Shown here: in pieces, positions 6,209 to 13,654 of the stretch
Layout: the number at the start of each line of letters is the position of its first letter
How positions within the stretch are numbered: the stretch's first letter is position 1
From: Lachnospiraceae bacterium
GTDB lineage: Bacteria > Bacillota > Clostridia > Lachnospirales > Lachnospiraceae
Reading direction: 5' to 3'
Assembly (NCBI GenBank): GCA_017443685.1
Contig: JAFSYD010000016.1
Coordinates: 1-13,654 of the forward strand
Length of the DNA stretch: 13,654 nucleotides
Program-made: the position numbers and the translations under genes
The notes under the pieces: generated by a model
What the model was told of the DNA's origin: nothing
Databases searched by the model: none
What the model saw: the letters and a program-made list of their open reading frames with translations, nothing else

Positions 6209-6384
6209 TATGGCAAAATCAGGTTTTTGGCTGACCAGTAACCTGCCCCCGTCTTTGCTCAATCGCGCTGTCCGTCCGGATGCCAGTGCTGTCAGCCACT
6301 ACTCTGCATAGTGTTTTTCTACAAAATCAATAGATTTCAGAAAAACATCTATCACTTCGTTCGCGGGACAGTACTTGGCTCCTA
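6209..6384. other. Intergenic stretch with two inverted repeats
   Basis: No convincing gene. GTTTTTCT at 6313-6320 pairs with AGAAAAAC at 6339-6346, with further AATC/GATT pairing inside, forming an AT-rich hairpin about 40 bp after the stop of the HD gene. It lacks a clean T-run outside the stem, so it is a poor intrinsic terminator, though it may end or protect the message. TGGCTGAC (6228-6235) and GTCAGCCA (6291-6298) form a wider 8-bp inverted repeat. Bases 6299-6384 also encode, without a start codon, a gene-like tail ending KSIDFVEKHYAE on the minus strand. Confidence 0.5.
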
Positions 6385-7188
6385 TCAGCCGAAGATCTTC
6401 TGCAAGATCCCTTCGTATTCCCGGTAAAGCGGTTCGTCCTTTAAGCTTTGAAGCACCTCGGCCACCGAACGGTAGTACCACTCCTGCTGCGCCTCATCCT
6501 TCATATTAAACTTCTGCCAGATCGCATGTCCGTCCTTTTCATAATCCCGGAGCGTCGCACGCATATTGGACAGCTTGTCTGCCAGCATAATGTACTTGGC
6601 CTCAGCCGGCGCGTCCTTGTCGTGGGCAAGGCTCTCTTCCTTGCGGATCCGCCAGGTCTCGGATTTCGGGCGGTCCGGCCGCTTATCCTCGGATTCCATC
6701 GCCACAAGATGGGCAACCCTCTCGCTGAACGCCGCGCGGAGATCCTCTAATGTATGGGGCGTATCCTCCACCACATCATGAAGCGCGCCTGCCGCGATGA
6801 CTTCCGGGTCATCCGTCATCTGTGAAACGAGCACCATCACCTCCATCGGATGTACGATGTACGGCAAATGATTTCCCTTTCGAAAGTCCCCTTTGTGCGC
6901 TTCGGCCGCAAACTGTATCGCCCTCTCGCAGACCTTAAGCCCCTCGTCGGCATCCTGCGGCAGATAATCGGGAAATTCCTTTTCGCCGTCGGCATACACG
7001 CATCTGACCGCAGACCGCCCATCCCCGTCTTCGGTAAAGCCGTCGAACAGCGGACATACCTCACAAAACGGAAAATCCCCCTCCACCGAAGCATTTACGC
7101 TTCTGCAATAAAAGCACCCGTCCGCGCGCTTTGCGGTCAGGTGCTCATATACTCTGTTGTGATCCCCTTTATCCGTTGAATGCTCCAT
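6385..7188 (-). CDS. Stand-alone alarmone-hydrolase-like HD protein with N-terminal CxxC pair
   Basis: The 267-residue product carries an HD domain of the RelA/SpoT N-terminal (Mesh1-like) type, which removes the 3' pyrophosphate from (p)ppGpp using Mn. The expected residues are seen: YIVHP (His113), ALHDVVEDT (His137, Asp138, Glu141, Asp142) and MLADKLSNMRA (Asp204, Asn208). No synthetase, TGS or ACT domain follows, so it is a small hydrolase rather than a full Rel. Unusually, residues 25-45 hold CFYC, 13 residues, then CEVC, a likely zinc knuckle, followed by about 45 residues leading to the HD domain. Start: ATG 7188 with AAGGA close upstream; the frame opens further up inside the chemoreceptor gene, but that part is not expected to be translated. 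It lies 16 bp after the chemoreceptor stop, so is probably co-transcribed. The substrate is inferred. Confidence 0.87.
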   Translation of the reverse strand: MEHSTDKGDHNRVYEHLTAKRADGCFYCRSVNASVEGDFPFCEVCPLFDGFTEDGDGRSAVRCVYADGEKEFPDYLPQDADEGLKVCERAIQFAAEAHKGDFRKGNHLPYIVHPMEVMVLVSQMTDDPEVIAAGALHDVVEDTPHTLEDLRAAFSERVAHLVAMESEDKRPDRPKSETWRIRKEESLAHDKDAPAEAKYIMLADKLSNMRATLRDYEKDGHAIWQKFNMKDEAQQEWYYRSVAEVLQSLKDEPLYREYEGILQKIFG

Positions 7189-7204
7189 ACGTTCCTTGCC
7201 CGTA

Positions 7205-8962
7205 TTATATCTCCTCCGTGCCATCCAGCTTGAAGAACGCGATTTCCTCATCCAGCTGTGTAGCAAGCCGCTTTAAGCTGTCCGCCGATTCGGAGATCGT
7301 AGAGAAGGTGGCGTTGAGCTCCTCCATCGACGCATTGGTCTCTTCCGTGGAAGCCGCATTCTCCTCGGATACCGCGGACAGATCCTCTATGATGGAAAGC
7401 AGGCTGTTCTTCGCCCGTTCGAGATTCTGAACCTTGGCCGCGATCTCCCGCGAGCCCTCCGACACATTGTCCGCCCCGTCCGATACGGAACTCATGCCCG
7501 CGCGCGTGGATTCGATCTTATCACTCTGCTCACGGATCGTCTCGGACAGCTCCTGGACGATGGAGACGGACTCCTGCGACTCTTTCACGAGCTGGTTAAT
7601 AATGCCGTCGATCCTCGTCGCTGCCTGCGCCGACTGCTCCGCTAACGCACGGATCTCATCCGCAACGACCGCGAAGCCCTTGCCTGCCTCGCCGGCACGT
7701 GCCGCCTCGATGGACGCGTTCAGCGAAAGGAGATTCGTCTGGGAGGAAATATCCGCGATCACGTCGGAAGCCGTCGCGATCTCCTTGACCGACTCGTTCG
7801 TGGCCTGGATCTGATCGCCGATCTTCACCATCGAATCCGTAACGCCCGCGTTCTGTGTCAACAGCTCCTCCAAGGCGCTCATCGCTGCTGCCGAAGCCTC
7901 CTTCATTGCCTCCGCGGAAGCCGACAGACTTGCTACGTTCGTCGAGATATCGTCGATGTTCTCGCCGATCGTCTCAGTATTCTCTGCGGAATTATGTACG
8001 CTCTCCGCCTGCTGAACCGCGCCGCGCGAGATGTCCTCTACGGCGTCCGTAACCTGTGTGGACGCCTGCGACGCCGTATCCGAAGACCGGGCAAGCTCGT
8101 TACCCGAATTCGTAACATTCGAGGAGATCTTCTTCGTTGTACCGATGACATTGGACAGCTTGGTGCTTAAGTTCACCAGCGCATCCGCGATGATACCGAG
8201 CTCGTCCTTTCTGCTTAACGACTTCTCGGACACCTCTATATTCAGCTTCCCGTCCGCAAGCTCCTGCAAGTCTTCCACGATCCTTGCCATCACGCGGTTG
8301 GTGTTCTTCGCCGTAAGGATACCGAAGGCTAAGATCGCAAGCATGATAATGGCGGTGATCGCCACCATGGTGATCACAACCTTTGCAACCGCTCCGTCGA
8401 TATCCGCCGCGTCCTTGCAGGCGAACGCCATGCCGGCGATCGACTTATCCGTACCGTTGCGCAGGGGGACGTAATATCCGTAATACCGCTTGCCGTTGAT
8501 GTCGATATTCGTGTCGAGATATCCCTCGCCCGTCTGCAGCGCGTTCGCGATCGCGGCATCCGAAGCTTTTTCGTTGAGCATATACTCGCCCGAGGAGTTC
8601 TTCAGCGTCGTGATGATGGACGTATCACCGAAATACAGCGTATAATCGATCGTGGTCTGCTGCATGATCCCTTCCATCTGACCCAAAAGCTCCGCGTAAA
8701 TATTCCGCCCCTGGGTGAACGGGTTATACGGATCACCCTTCGAGATGTTCCCCTCGTCATCTAAGAACCAGTCTCCGTTATACTCATTCGACAGCTGGTC
8801 ACCGATATGCACCGCGCAGCTTTGCAGCTCATCCTCATACATCGAAATGTATGCGTGCCGCACCTCGTAAACCCCGAAGCTGACGAGAATCAGTCCCATG
8901 ATCGCAACCGAACCGAGCCACATTGCAACAAGTCTTGAAATCAATTTCCCGTTCCGTTTCAT
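7205..8962 (-). CDS. Methyl-accepting chemotaxis protein with single Cache-type sensor
   Basis: The 585-residue transmembrane chemoreceptor has a first membrane helix at about residues 12-33, an extracellular sensor of about 160 residues, a second helix at about 195-217, a HAMP linker to about 270 and a long cytoplasmic signalling coiled coil. The sensor ends in [11 protein letters not shown] then IAGMAFAC, a pattern typical of small single Cache domains that bind small ligands such as organic acids; the ligand is unknown. The CheA/CheW contact tip is intact, with [22 protein letters not shown] followed by [16 protein letters not shown]. Glu/Gln/Ala-rich flanks offer methylation sites. ATG 8962 follows GGGGTG by 6 nt. 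The stop TAA overlaps a fortuitous TATAAT. The gene starts a likely two-gene operon with the HD hydrolase and diverges from the EAL gene. Confidence 0.95.
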   Translation of the reverse strand: MKRNGKLISRLVAMWLGSVAIMGLILVSFGVYEVRHAYISMYEDELQSCAVHIGDQLSNEYNGDWFLDDEGNISKGDPYNPFTQGRNIYAELLGQMEGIMQQTTIDYTLYFGDTSIITTLKNSSGEYMLNEKASDAAIANALQTGEGYLDTNIDINGKRYYGYYVPLRNGTDKSIAGMAFACKDAADIDGAVAKVVITMVAITAIIMLAILAFGILTAKNTNRVMARIVEDLQELADGKLNIEVSEKSLSRKDELGIIADALVNLSTKLSNVIGTTKKISSNVTNSGNELARSSDTASQASTQVTDAVEDISRGAVQQAESVHNSAENTETIGENIDDISTNVASLSASAEAMKEASAAAMSALEELLTQNAGVTDSMVKIGDQIQATNESVKEIATASDVIADISSQTNLLSLNASIEAARAGEAGKGFAVVADEIRALAEQSAQAATRIDGIINQLVKESQESVSIVQELSETIREQSDKIESTRAGMSSVSDGADNVSEGSREIAAKVQNLERAKNSLLSIIEDLSAVSEENAASTEETNASMEELNATFSTISESADSLKRLATQLDEEIAFFKLDGTEEI

Positions 8963-9012
8963 ATTTACACCCCATAATCCTTTTAGATACGCAAAAATTC
9001 GTGTTAAAAGTT

Positions 9013-9040
9013 ATTATAGCATTTTTACAAACGCGCACAA
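9013..9040 (-). promoter_or_regulatory. Extended -10 promoter of the chemoreceptor operon
   Basis: On the minus strand TATAAT (9018-9013) is preceded by TGC, giving the extended -10 form TGnTATAAT. A weak -35, TTGTGC (9040-9035), lies 16 bp upstream. The leader to ATG 8962 is about 45 nt. I saw no convincing flagellar sigma-28 type box here. Confidence 0.65.
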
Positions 9041-9113
9041 CAAAAATTTACAAAATTTCTCCTCTTTTTTTCTGATTTTTGGCACAATCGTCAAAAAATT
9101 GGCGTGAAAGTTC

Positions 9114-9142
9114 TTTTTTGCCCTGCGTATATGTGATAAAAT
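9114..9142 (+). promoter_or_regulatory. Possible promoter of the EAL gene
   Basis: TAAAAT (9137-9142) lies 17 bp after a TTTTTT run (9114-9119), about 30 bp before ATG 9173. The -35 is poor, so an activator or another sigma factor may be needed. It shares the 210-bp intergenic region with the chemoreceptor promoter on the other strand. Confidence 0.4.
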
Positions 9143-9172
9143 AGGAAACTACGGTTACGGGAGACTTACCTT

Positions 9173-11044
9173 ATGCTGAATATATCCTTACAAAGCTGCG
9201 CACTCATTATGCTCATCGTTCTGCTCTTTATCTTTTTACAGGAGCGGGCGCTTGATCTGTCCAGCCGACGCCTATATCTTTATGCGCTGCTCTCCTGCAT
9301 CGTCTGCCTGATCTTAGACATCAGCTCGGTCATCGGCATATGGGCGGCGACAGCCGGATATCTTCCGCGGACCGGCGCGCTTTTCATCTGCAAGTTATAC
9401 GTAATGGCGCTTATTTTCCAAAGCTATGAAGGCTTTTTATACGCGGCGGGCGAGTTCTTTGCCACGACGTCACACCGCGCGATCCGCAAGACATACCGGG
9501 CTTCCCTCATACTTGGACTGCTCCTTGCCGCCATTCTGCCGCTCGATTTCTATATGGACGAGGGCACGGTGTACTCTTTCGGCGCGTCACCCGCCGCCAC
9601 CTATGTTTTTTCCTTTTTGTACATCATATCCACCATCGGCATGGCGTTCTATAATACCGACCGTGTACCGATGCGGCGGCGCCGCGCGATCCTCATCTGG
9701 CAGTGCTGCTGGCTGGCGGCGGCGCTGATCCAGCTTTTCCACCCGCAGCTTCTTCTGGTCGGCTTCGGTGGTGCTTTCGGTATGGTGATCCTCTATGCGG
9801 AGCTTGAGAATCCCCACGAAGGCTTAGACCGTATGTCGGGGCTTTTTACCGCGAACGCCCTCTTCGATTACGTTTCCGACTGCTACCATCACGACAGGGC
9901 TTTTTCCGCGATCTCCGTCCGCTATGAGCATCCGAACCAGGTGACCGATTACGAAACGGAGCGGAAGATCATGGTACGTACGGCGAACTACTTCAAAAGC
10001 TTTTCCGACGCCTTCGTTTTCCGCAATGAGGACAACGAGTTCATTCTCCTTTTCCACGACAGCGCGTCGATGGAGGATGCGCTTGGCGAGATCCTGGCGA
10101 CCATTTACCGGATGATCGATATGCCCTTAAAGTTCCGCTATATCCTTGTGCCCGATTCCAGGCTCGCAAACAGCTCCGACGAGTTCTTCCGCCTCCACCG
10201 TTACCTCGTATCCTTATCGAGCGGGCAGGAGACGACCTTCGCCGATGAGGTTGCGATCGAGCATATCCGCGAATACGGCATCATCAAGGAAATGATCGAA
10301 TCCGCGATGGAGGACAACCGCGTCGAGGTATTCTTCCAGCCAATGTTCAACGTAGACAAGCATAAATTCACTACCGCCGAAGCCCTTGTGCGTATCCGCG
10401 ACAAGGAAGGCGGACTTGTTCCTCCGGGCAAATTCATCCCCGTTGCGGAGGAGAACGGGCTGATCATCCCTCTCGGGGAAGAGATCTTCCGTCAGGTCTG
10501 CGAAATGCTCGCCACCGGCGAACCGACGCGCCTCGGCATCGAATACATCGAGGTCAATCTGTCCGTCGCGCAGTTCGACCAGCAGAATCTGGCAGATGTA
10601 TTCTTTGAGATCGCCGACGCATACGGCGTGGATTCCGCCGTCATCAATCTGGAGATCACGGAGACCGCTTCGACTTCGGCGAAACTGGTGCTGCTCAACA
10701 ATATGAAAAAGTTTCTGGATAAGGGCGTGCGTTTCTCGCTTGACGATTTCGGCACGGGCCGGTCGAACCTCGACTATTTCATCGAAATGCCGGTCGACAT
10801 CATCAAATTCGACTATACCTTCACCCAATCCTATTTTACCAATCCGAAGGCCAAAGAGGTCATGGAGAGCGTCGTGGGCATGTTCCACCGCATGGACATG
10901 AAGATCGTCTCCGAAGGCGTCGAGACGAAGGAGCAGTTCGACGCGATGTGCGACCTCGGCATCAACTACATCCAGGGCTTTTATTTCTCAAAGCCGCTGC
11001 CGAAGGATGATTTTCTTGCATTTTTAAAGGAAAAGAACTTTTAG
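9173..11044 (+). CDS. Membrane EAL-domain cyclic-di-GMP phosphodiesterase with degenerate GGDEF
   Basis: The 623-residue protein starts with six or seven hydrophobic helices (residues 1-215), probably a membrane sensor. A GGDEF-like domain follows (about 225-370), in which the signature is replaced by RNEDNEF, so cyclase activity is not expected. The C-terminal EAL domain (about 380-620) hydrolyses cyclic-di-GMP to linear pGpG. Catalytic and metal-binding residues look complete: AEALVRI near 403, EVNLS, NLEITETAS, LDDFGTGRSNLDYF near 523 (Arg-Ser-Asn where Tyr-Ser-Ser is common), IIKFDYTF, SEGVET near 579 and YIQGFYFSKPLP. ATG 9173 follows GGGAGA at about 10 nt. A hairpin follows the stop. 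Lowering cyclic-di-GMP usually favours motility, which fits the divergent chemoreceptor gene. Confidence 0.93.
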   Translation: MLNISLQSCALIMLIVLLFIFLQERALDLSSRRLYLYALLSCIVCLILDISSVIGIWAATAGYLPRTGALFICKLYVMALIFQSYEGFLYAAGEFFATTSHRAIRKTYRASLILGLLLAAILPLDFYMDEGTVYSFGASPAATYVFSFLYIISTIGMAFYNTDRVPMRRRRAILIWQCCWLAAALIQLFHPQLLLVGFGGAFGMVILYAELENPHEGLDRMSGLFTANALFDYVSDCYHHDRAFSAISVRYEHPNQVTDYETERKIMVRTANYFKSFSDAFVFRNEDNEFILLFHDSASMEDALGEILATIYRMIDMPLKFRYILVPDSRLANSSDEFFRLHRYLVSLSSGQETTFADEVAIEHIREYGIIKEMIESAMEDNRVEVFFQPMFNVDKHKFTTAEALVRIRDKEGGLVPPGKFIPVAEENGLIIPLGEEIFRQVCEMLATGEPTRLGIEYIEVNLSVAQFDQQNLADVFFEIADAYGVDSAVINLEITETASTSAKLVLLNNMKKFLDKGVRFSLDDFGTGRSNLDYFIEMPVDIIKFDYTFTQSYFTNPKAKEVMESVVGMFHRMDMKIVSEGVETKEQFDAMCDLGINYIQGFYFSKPLPKDDFLAFLKEKNF

Positions 11045-11076
11045 CAGGCCGTCTCCATCATGATCCGAATTATAAT

Positions 11077-11100
11077 GGGGACGGTTCCCTGTCCCTTTCT
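11077..11100 (+). terminator. Hairpin after the EAL gene, terminator or REP-like element
   Basis: GGGACGG (11078-11084), loop TTCC and CTGTCCC (11089-11095) form a 7-bp stem with one wobble pair, followed by TTTCTTCG. It could terminate the EAL transcript, although the T-run is short. The motif GGGGACGGTTCCCTGTCCC resembles short GGGGACGG...GTCCC palindromes that recur in Clostridia genomes; that comparison is from memory. Confidence 0.5.
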
Positions 11101-11120
11101 TCGCGCTTGCGATTTTTTTG

Positions 11121-11149
11121 TTGAAAATACCGGCGCAGTTTCTTATAAT
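11121..11149 (+). promoter_or_regulatory. Promoter of the acyl-CoA ligase gene
   Basis: TTGAAA (11121-11126), a 17-bp spacer and TATAAT (11144-11149) form a strong housekeeping promoter. Transcription should start near 11156, giving a leader of about 44 nt that ends in AGGGAGA (11187-11193), 6 nt before the ATG at 11200. Confidence 0.8.
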
Positions 11150-11199
11150 AGGAAAATAGCTGTAATTTACCAAATCTTTTTTACATAGGGAGAACTATC

Positions 11200-12837
11200 A
11201 TGCCAATCGTTGATCTGTTGGAACGCAACAGCAAGCTCTACGGAGATGAGGTTGCTCTTGTCGAAATCAATCCCGAGATCCATGAGGACCGTCACGTTTT
11301 CTGGAAGGAGTACGAGCTGATCCAGCCGACGTCGAAGACGTTTTACCGGCGCGAGATCACCTGGTCGGTCTTCGATGAAAAAGCGAACCGCGTTGCGAAC
11401 CTGCTGCTTTCCAAAGGCATCCAGAAGGGGCAGAAATGCGCCATCCTTTTGATGAACTGCTTAGAGTGGCTGCCGATCTATTTCGGCATTTTAAAATCGG
11501 GCGCGATCGCCGTCCCCTTGAACTTCCGCTACACCTCGGACGAGATCGATTACTGCTTAAAGCTCGCCGACGTGGACGTCCTTTTTTACGGACCGGAATT
11601 CATCGGGCGCGTGGAGGACATCGCGTACAAGCTGAAGGATCAGATGCTTCTGTATTTCGTCGGTGACTCCTGCCCGAACTACGCGGAGGATTATTACAAG
11701 CACGTATCGAATGCGTCGAGCGTCGCGCCGAAGGTACTGATCGAGGGCGCGGATCACGCGGCGATCTACTTCTCCTCCGGGACGACCGGGTTCCCGAAGG
11801 CGATCTTACACCGCCATTCCGCACTGATGCAGAGCGCGCGGATGGAGGCGCATCACCACGAGACAACGCACGACGACGTTTTCCTTTGCATCCCGCCGCT
11901 CTATCATACCGGCGCGAAGATGCACTGGTTCGGCTCGCTTTATTCGGGCAGCCGCGCCGTCCTTTTGAAAGGCAACACCCCTGAAGCCATCTTGCAGGCC
12001 GTTTCCACGGAAGGATGCACGATCGTATGGCTTCTGGTGCCGTGGGCACAGGACATCCTAGACGCGATCGACGACGGACGCATCCAGCTCGAACGGAAAT
12101 ACCTCGACCAGTGGCGGCTCATGCACATCGGCGCGCAGCCCGTGCCCCCGAGCCTCATCAAACGCTGGCTCAAGATTTTCCCGAAACATCAGTACGACAC
12201 GAACTACGGCCTTTCCGAGTCCATCGGCCCCGGCTGCGTGCACCTCGGCGTGGAAAATGTCGAAAAGGTTGGCGCGATCGGCATCCCGGGCTATCACTGG
12301 GAAGCGAAGATCGTGAACGAAGCCGGCGAGACCGTACCGAAGGGCGAAGTCGGAGAACTTGCGGTCAAAGGCGGCGGCGTGATGGTCTGCTACTACAAGA
12401 ACCCGGAAGCGACCAAGGAGATCCTCGGCGCGGACGGATGGCTTCGGACGGGCGACATGGCGCGCTGCGACGAGGACGGCTTCATCTGGCTCGTGGACCG
12501 CAAAAAGGACGTCATCATCACCGGCGGCGAGAACCTCTATCCGGTGGAGATCGAGAACTTCATGCGCGCCAACGACAAGATCAAGGACGTGGCGGTCATC
12601 GGCGTGCCGGACGAGCGCCTCGGCGAGATCGCGGCGGCCATCATCGAGGTCAAGGAAGGCATGACCCTCACGGAAGAGGAGGTCCGCGACTTCAACCGCG
12701 GCATGCCCAGGTACAAGAGACCGAGAGTCATCATTTTTGACAAGATTCCTCGGAATCCGACCGGCAAGATCGAGAAGCCTGTATTGCGCAAAAAATACAG
12801 CGTAGAGCGGCTTGTCGAAGCGGAGACGGGAAGATAA
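11200..12837 (+). CDS. Acyl-CoA ligase (class I adenylate-forming enzyme)
   Basis: The 545-residue cytoplasmic enzyme activates a carboxylic acid with ATP to an acyl-AMP and then forms the CoA thioester. All core ANL motifs are present in order: the phosphate loop YFSSGTTGFPKA near residue 190, NYGLSES near 334, GWLRTGD near 413, the hinge region DRKKDVIITGGENLYPVEIE near 432-451, and the catalytic lysine in NPTGKIEKP near 523. Length is normal for a CaiC/fatty-acyl-CoA ligase type, but the acid used cannot be read from sequence. The promoter and AGGGAGA site just upstream fix the start, and a strong terminator follows the stop. A second acyl-CoA ligase comes next, suggesting a carboxylic or aryl acid activation locus. 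GC content rises through this gene, which creates long shadow frames on both strands. Confidence 0.93.
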   Translation: MPIVDLLERNSKLYGDEVALVEINPEIHEDRHVFWKEYELIQPTSKTFYRREITWSVFDEKANRVANLLLSKGIQKGQKCAILLMNCLEWLPIYFGILKSGAIAVPLNFRYTSDEIDYCLKLADVDVLFYGPEFIGRVEDIAYKLKDQMLLYFVGDSCPNYAEDYYKHVSNASSVAPKVLIEGADHAAIYFSSGTTGFPKAILHRHSALMQSARMEAHHHETTHDDVFLCIPPLYHTGAKMHWFGSLYSGSRAVLLKGNTPEAILQAVSTEGCTIVWLLVPWAQDILDAIDDGRIQLERKYLDQWRLMHIGAQPVPPSLIKRWLKIFPKHQYDTNYGLSESIGPGCVHLGVENVEKVGAIGIPGYHWEAKIVNEAGETVPKGEVGELAVKGGGVMVCYYKNPEATKEILGADGWLRTGDMARCDEDGFIWLVDRKKDVIITGGENLYPVEIENFMRANDKIKDVAVIGVPDERLGEIAAAIIEVKEGMTLTEEEVRDFNRGMPRYKRPRVIIFDKIPRNPTGKIEKPVLRKKYSVERLVEAETGR

Positions 12838-12850
12838 CAGAGTAGAACGA

Positions 12851-12873
12851 AGAGGCCCCTCGGGGGCCTTTTC
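12851..12873 (+). terminator. Intrinsic terminator after the acyl-CoA ligase gene
   Basis: AGGCCCC (12853-12859), loop TCG and GGGGCCT (12863-12869) form a perfect 7-bp GC-rich stem running into TTTT and then CG. It is the clearest terminator in the window, 13 bp after the stop, and separates the two ligase genes unless there is read-through. Confidence 0.85.
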
Positions 12874-12875
12874 GC

Positions 12876-12929
12876 GTTTCCGGGAGACTGGCGGGCCCGT
12901 AGAAAGAGCAGGACAGCGTTCCCGGAAAC
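12876..12929 (+). repeat. 10-bp inverted repeat in the leader of the second ligase gene
   Basis: GTTTCCGGGA (12876-12885) and TCCCGGAAAC (12920-12929) are perfectly complementary with a 34-nt loop that contains the palindrome CGGGCCCG (12892-12899). The hairpin starts right after the terminator and ends 43 bp before ATG 12973. I see no good -10/-35 pair in this gap, so expression of the next gene is unexplained. Confidence 0.6.
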
Positions 12930-12972
12930 CTGGAAAGCTGAACAGTACCAGAAGAAAGGCAGGAACATTTGC

Positions 12973-13654
12973 ATGGAACGGTATTATCAGCCTGAGATCG
13001 AATGCGCGCCGGAGGAGGAGCTCCGGGCGCTTCAGAGCGAGCGGCTTGTCCGGCAGGTCCGGCACGCCTGGGATTCGATCCCTTACTACCGGAAGAAAAT
13101 GGAGGCGAAGGGGGTGAGGCCGGAGGACATCCACGGCATCGAAGACCTCCCGAAACTTCCGTTCATTGACAAGTATGACCTCCGGGACACTTACCCGGAC
13201 GGCTTCTTAGGTGTGCCGAAAAGCGAGGTCGTCAGGATCCACTCCACCTCCGGCACGACCGGGAAGCGCGTGATCGCCTATTATACCAAGCACGATCTGG
13301 AACTCTGGTCGGACTGCACGGCGCGCGCTCTCGTGGCCGCCGGCGCGACGAAGGACGACGTGGTCCAGGTGTCTTACGGCTACGGCCTTTTCACCGGCGG
13401 CGCGGGGCTTCATGACGGCGCCCACAAGATCGGCGCGATGACTCTGCCAATGTCTTCCGGGAACACCGACCGTCAGCTTCAGTTCATGACGGACCTTCAG
13501 GCGACGGTGCTCTGCTGCACGCCTTCCTATGCGGCTTACCTCGGGGAGAGCGCAGGAGAGCTGGGGCTCAGGGACAAGCTGAAACTCAAGGCTGGAATCT
13601 TCGGGGCGGAGGCCTGGTCCGAGGAAATGCGGCTCGCGATCCAGGAGAGCCTCG
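12973..13654 (+). CDS. paaK: Phenylacetate-CoA ligase type enzyme, 3' end beyond window
   Basis: The reading frame is open from ATG 12973 to the window end, giving 227 residues of a protein that is usually about 430 long. It opens with MERYYQPEIECAPEEELRAL and HAWDSIPYYRKKMEAKGV, then LPKLPFIDKYDLRDTYPDG, the typical PaaK N-terminus. The ATP-binding loop HSTSGTTGKRVIAYYT lies near residue 90, and SYGYGLFTGGAGLHDGAHKIGA near residue 140 matches the family. These enzymes convert phenylacetate or related aryl acids to CoA esters with ATP. AGGA lies about 8 nt upstream of the ATG. In Clostridia, relatives often sit beside indolepyruvate ferredoxin oxidoreductase genes, which cannot be checked here. 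The C-terminal half is out of view, so intactness is unknown. Confidence 0.93.
   Translation, partial: MERYYQPEIECAPEEELRALQSERLVRQVRHAWDSIPYYRKKMEAKGVRPEDIHGIEDLPKLPFIDKYDLRDTYPDGFLGVPKSEVVRIHSTSGTTGKRVIAYYTKHDLELWSDCTARALVAAGATKDDVVQVSYGYGLFTGGAGLHDGAHKIGAMTLPMSSGNTDRQLQFMTDLQATVLCCTPSYAAYLGESAGELGLRDKLKLKAGIFGAEAWSEEMRLAIQESL

Noticed and set aside
6299..6384. Minus-strand coding tail ending KSIDFVEKHYAE
   Set aside because: It looks protein-like, but no usable start codon separates it from the HD gene, which it overlaps in another frame; it might be a worn gene end, not enough to annotate.
7202..7207. TATAAT just before the HD hydrolase gene
   Set aside because: It arises from the last codons and stop of the chemoreceptor gene, and no -35 box lies at a suitable distance.
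9090..9145. Flagellar sigma-28 promoter before the EAL gene
   Set aside because: Only a loose resemblance to TAAA-N15-GCCGATAA is present, too weak to call.
12058..13134. Minus-strand 358-residue frame, and the plus-strand frame 12015-12740
   Set aside because: Both are shadows of the GC-rich acyl-CoA ligase, which carries every family motif in order; the shadow products are Arg/His-rich without motifs.

Overview
This window looks like chromosomal DNA from a motile, GC-rich Clostridia-type Firmicute, most likely a Lachnospiraceae member. The signs are strong purine-rich ribosome binding sites, TTGACA/TATAAT-type promoters, a transmembrane chemoreceptor, an EAL-domain enzyme, and a housekeeping cluster of THUMP methyltransferase, amidase, rdgB and YfcE-type phosphoesterase. 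The assignment rests on reading the sequence, not on a database match.

Layout. Bases 1-990 are an eroded edge. It holds a broken nucleoside phosphorylase fragment, about 220 bp of dense inverted repeats without a credible gene, three 44-bp tandem repeats whose ends copy the 3' part of a tRNA, and then the intact tRNA-Pro(UGG) on the minus strand. Bases 1039-4419 are a compact minus-strand operon (THUMP RNA methyltransferase, cell-wall amidase, rdgB, metallophosphoesterase) with overlapping or nearly touching genes and a very good promoter placed almost on the start codon. Bases 4420-4757 are intergenic, with a divergent plus-strand promoter, a possible small RNA and a minus-strand terminator. 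Bases 4758-6124 carry two overlapping minus-strand genes of unknown function; the larger is a Glu/Ala/Arg-rich coiled-coil-like protein.

Bases 6385-9172 hold a minus-strand pair, a chemoreceptor followed 16 bp later by a stand-alone alarmone-hydrolase-like HD protein with an N-terminal double CxxC module. Diverging from it at 9173 is a membrane-bound EAL-type cyclic-di-GMP phosphodiesterase. Chemotaxis, (p)ppGpp-type and cyclic-di-GMP-type signalling therefore share one intergenic control region. From 11200 to the window end, two adenylate-forming acyl-CoA ligases follow one another on the plus strand, separated by a strong terminator and a hairpin leader. The second is a phenylacetate-CoA-ligase type that runs off the edge.

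The parts least explained by known genes are the tRNA-derived repeats with the neighbouring structured DNA (482-913), the 80-nt plus-strand transcript candidate (4591-4672), the unknown gene pair (4758-6124), and the zinc-module alarmone hydrolase.
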